From NCBI GenBank assembly GCA_964247295.1, contig CAXTTV010000238.1:1-6618 (forward strand): a DNA stretch of 6,618 bases. Reading direction: 5' to 3'. Below the pieces are notes generated by a model. It had not been told where the DNA came from. It saw only the letters and a list, made by a program, of their open reading frames with translations, and made no database searches. This document shows positions 5,872 through 6,618 of this stretch, one piece after another. How positions within the stretch are numbered: the stretch's first letter is position 1; every line of letters begins with the position of its first letter. The position numbers were made by a program, and so were the translations under genes. Source of the DNA: CAXTTV01 sp964247295 (GTDB taxonomy: Bacteria; Chloroflexota; Ktedonobacteria; Ktedonobacterales; Ktedonobacteraceae).

Positions 5872-5926
5872 AAAAGCCTTCGACGAGACGTGCAGTTATT
5901 ACAAACACGTTTCATCGGAGGCTTTT
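5872..5926. terminator. long bidirectional terminator between convergent genes
   Basis: Bases 5872-5892 pair with 5906-5926 across 21 positions with a single C-A mismatch and two G-U pairs, closing a 13-base loop. The outer end of the stem is AAAAGCC/GGCTTTT, so each strand ends in a T run: TTTTGCTTT on the + strand and TTTTTCTATT on the - strand. It lies ten bases after the redox gene and 44 bases beyond the stop of the convergent gene, and can end transcription from both sides. The 5927-5969 remainder holds nothing recognisable. Confidence 0.85.
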
Positions 5927-5969
5927 GCTTTATCTATCTCAGTCCTCCACGTTCACAGCCCATCCAACA

Positions 5970-6578
5970 TCAGCTATTAAAAAGGTAAAAGGCAATTCCT
6001 TCAGGCTGCCATGAACCTCCACTCACTTCATTAGAATTTTCACTGTAGAAATGCTCATCGCTGTCCAAATTATAGAAGCGATAGATGGGATGCGCAACGT
6101 TTGGATCAGGAGCAGGGCCATCACCCGGAAAAGCGTAACCAAGAGGTTGAGCATCATTCCCTTGATAGCTAAGGTTTGCCCTTGCATAACGGTCTTCATC
6201 ATGGGAAGTCGTATAGAGATAGACATACCAGTTGTAGGTATGAAAACCACCGTTCTCCGGTACCGTCGCTGTATGAAATTTGTAGAGATTGTAGATGGGC
6301 TCTATGCCAGACTCCTGTGTTTTTGAAATATACCCCAGTGAACCATCACATTGAAATGGCTGTGTATTGAGCGTACTCAATAAATGGTTGCTAGCACTAG
6401 GTCTAAAACCCGCGTCATAGTAGCGAAAAAGATCGGCATGGACATGCCCAGTGTACGGACAGGCGTCACTCGCACGAGCCACACCAGGAGACCAGCTTGC
6501 ACCAATTCCAGCACTCACCGTGAGTATGAACAGAAGACCAAACAGAAGTCTTTTGTTAGAGAACAAAAATAACTTCAC
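5970..6578 (-). CDS. secreted DUF5648-like repeat protein
   Basis: This 202-residue protein has a clear signal peptide: basic NKR (8-10), hydrophobic LLFGLLFILTVSAG (11-24) and a probable cut after ARA (34-36). The mature part carries three related beta repeats beginning LFRYYD (50-55), IYNLYKF (95-101) and IYRFYN (165-170). The last reads DEHFYSENSNE (174-184) and ends WQPEGIAFYLF (190-200), which matches my memory of DUF5648. That domain is found on extracellular proteins and peptidases, often at the C-terminus; its role is unknown to me, and a carbohydrate or surface-binding function is a guess. Cys40 and Cys77 could form a disulfide. The GTG start at 6578 sits inside AAGGTGA, which looks like a Shine-Dalgarno, so TTG at 6566 (198 residues, still a full signal peptide) is a serious alternative. 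It faces the RiPP operon and is probably unrelated to it. Confidence 0.82.
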   Translation of the reverse strand: MKLFLFSNKRLLFGLLFILTVSAGIGASWSPGVARASDACPYTGHVHADLFRYYDAGFRPSASNHLLSTLNTQPFQCDGSLGYISKTQESGIEPIYNLYKFHTATVPENGGFHTYNWYVYLYTTSHDEDRYARANLSYQGNDAQPLGYAFPGDGPAPDPNVAHPIYRFYNLDSDEHFYSENSNEVSGGSWQPEGIAFYLFNS

Positions 6579-6592
6579 CTTAAAAGCTTTTC

Positions 6593-6618
6593 TTTATACG
6601 AGCTTTACAGATGTAAAG
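6593..6618 (-). promoter_or_regulatory. -10 box and TACA-N2-TGTA palindrome upstream of the secreted-protein gene
   Basis: On the - strand TATAAA (6593-6598) is a good -10 box, about 15 bases before the GTG start. Just upstream lies a perfect inverted repeat, CTTTACA (6603-6609) and TGTAAAG (6612-6618), separated by two bases. Its core TACA-N2-TGTA is the form bound by repressors of the BlaI/MecI/CopY family. It would sit in the spacer between -35 and -10, a position suited to repression. No acceptable -35 is visible before the window ends, and no such repressor gene is in view. Confidence 0.4.

Noticed and set aside
1..6618. CRISPR arrays, tRNA/rRNA genes, insertion sequences or integrases
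   Set aside because: I saw no regularly spaced repeats, no tRNA-like cloverleaf or rRNA segments, no transposase or integrase frames, and no flanking duplications.

Overview
The window holds what reads as one complete RiPP (ribosomally made, post-translationally modified peptide) operon on the + strand, followed by a convergent gene for a secreted protein on the - strand. The likely host is a Ktedonobacteria-type member of the Chloroflexota. This rests on intermediate base composition judged by eye, strong GGAGG ribosome sites, and a combination of families (MvdD-like ATP-grasp, SDH-type Clp-fold protease, MauE/MauD-like redox pair, secreted DUF5648-like protein) that I associate with that group. 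It is a family-level inference and a spore-forming Firmicute is not excluded.

Layout. Bases 1-274 are a non-coding leader with a candidate extended -10 promoter (217-244), a GTGTACAC palindrome beside its -35 box, and, further upstream, a perfect Shine-Dalgarno with only a 19-codon frame behind it. Bases 275-544 encode an 89-residue precursor peptide with four cysteines. Bases 545-778 carry no gene but can fold into three consecutive hairpins, the last of which covers the ribosome site of the next gene. Then come an ATP-grasp peptide ligase of the graspetide/microviridin type (779-1798), an ABC exporter without a peptidase domain (1799-3718), a cytoplasmic SDH-family serine protease (3730-4692), a MauE/DoxX-like membrane redox protein (4692-5237) and a membrane-anchored MauD/TlpA-like thioredoxin with a CGHC active site (5247-5861). 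From the ATP-grasp gene to the thioredoxin gene the genes abut, overlap, or lie about 10 bases apart. A long hairpin (5872-5926) closes the operon and can serve the opposing gene too. Bases 5970-6578 on the - strand encode a secreted DUF5648-like protein, with a TACA-N2-TGTA palindrome upstream of it at the window edge.

Proposed working scheme (inference). The precursor is translated in excess because hairpins limit expression of the enzymes. The ATP-grasp enzyme joins Asp/Glu side chains to Ser/Thr (or Lys) side chains in the C-terminal part. The SDH protease is the best local candidate to remove the leader, since the exporter has no C39 peptidase. The ABC protein exports the product, and the MauE/MauD-like pair forms or shuffles disulfides among the four cysteines on the outer face of the membrane. 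A product with both omega-ester or amide crosslinks and disulfides would be unusual, and this is the main point of interest in the window.
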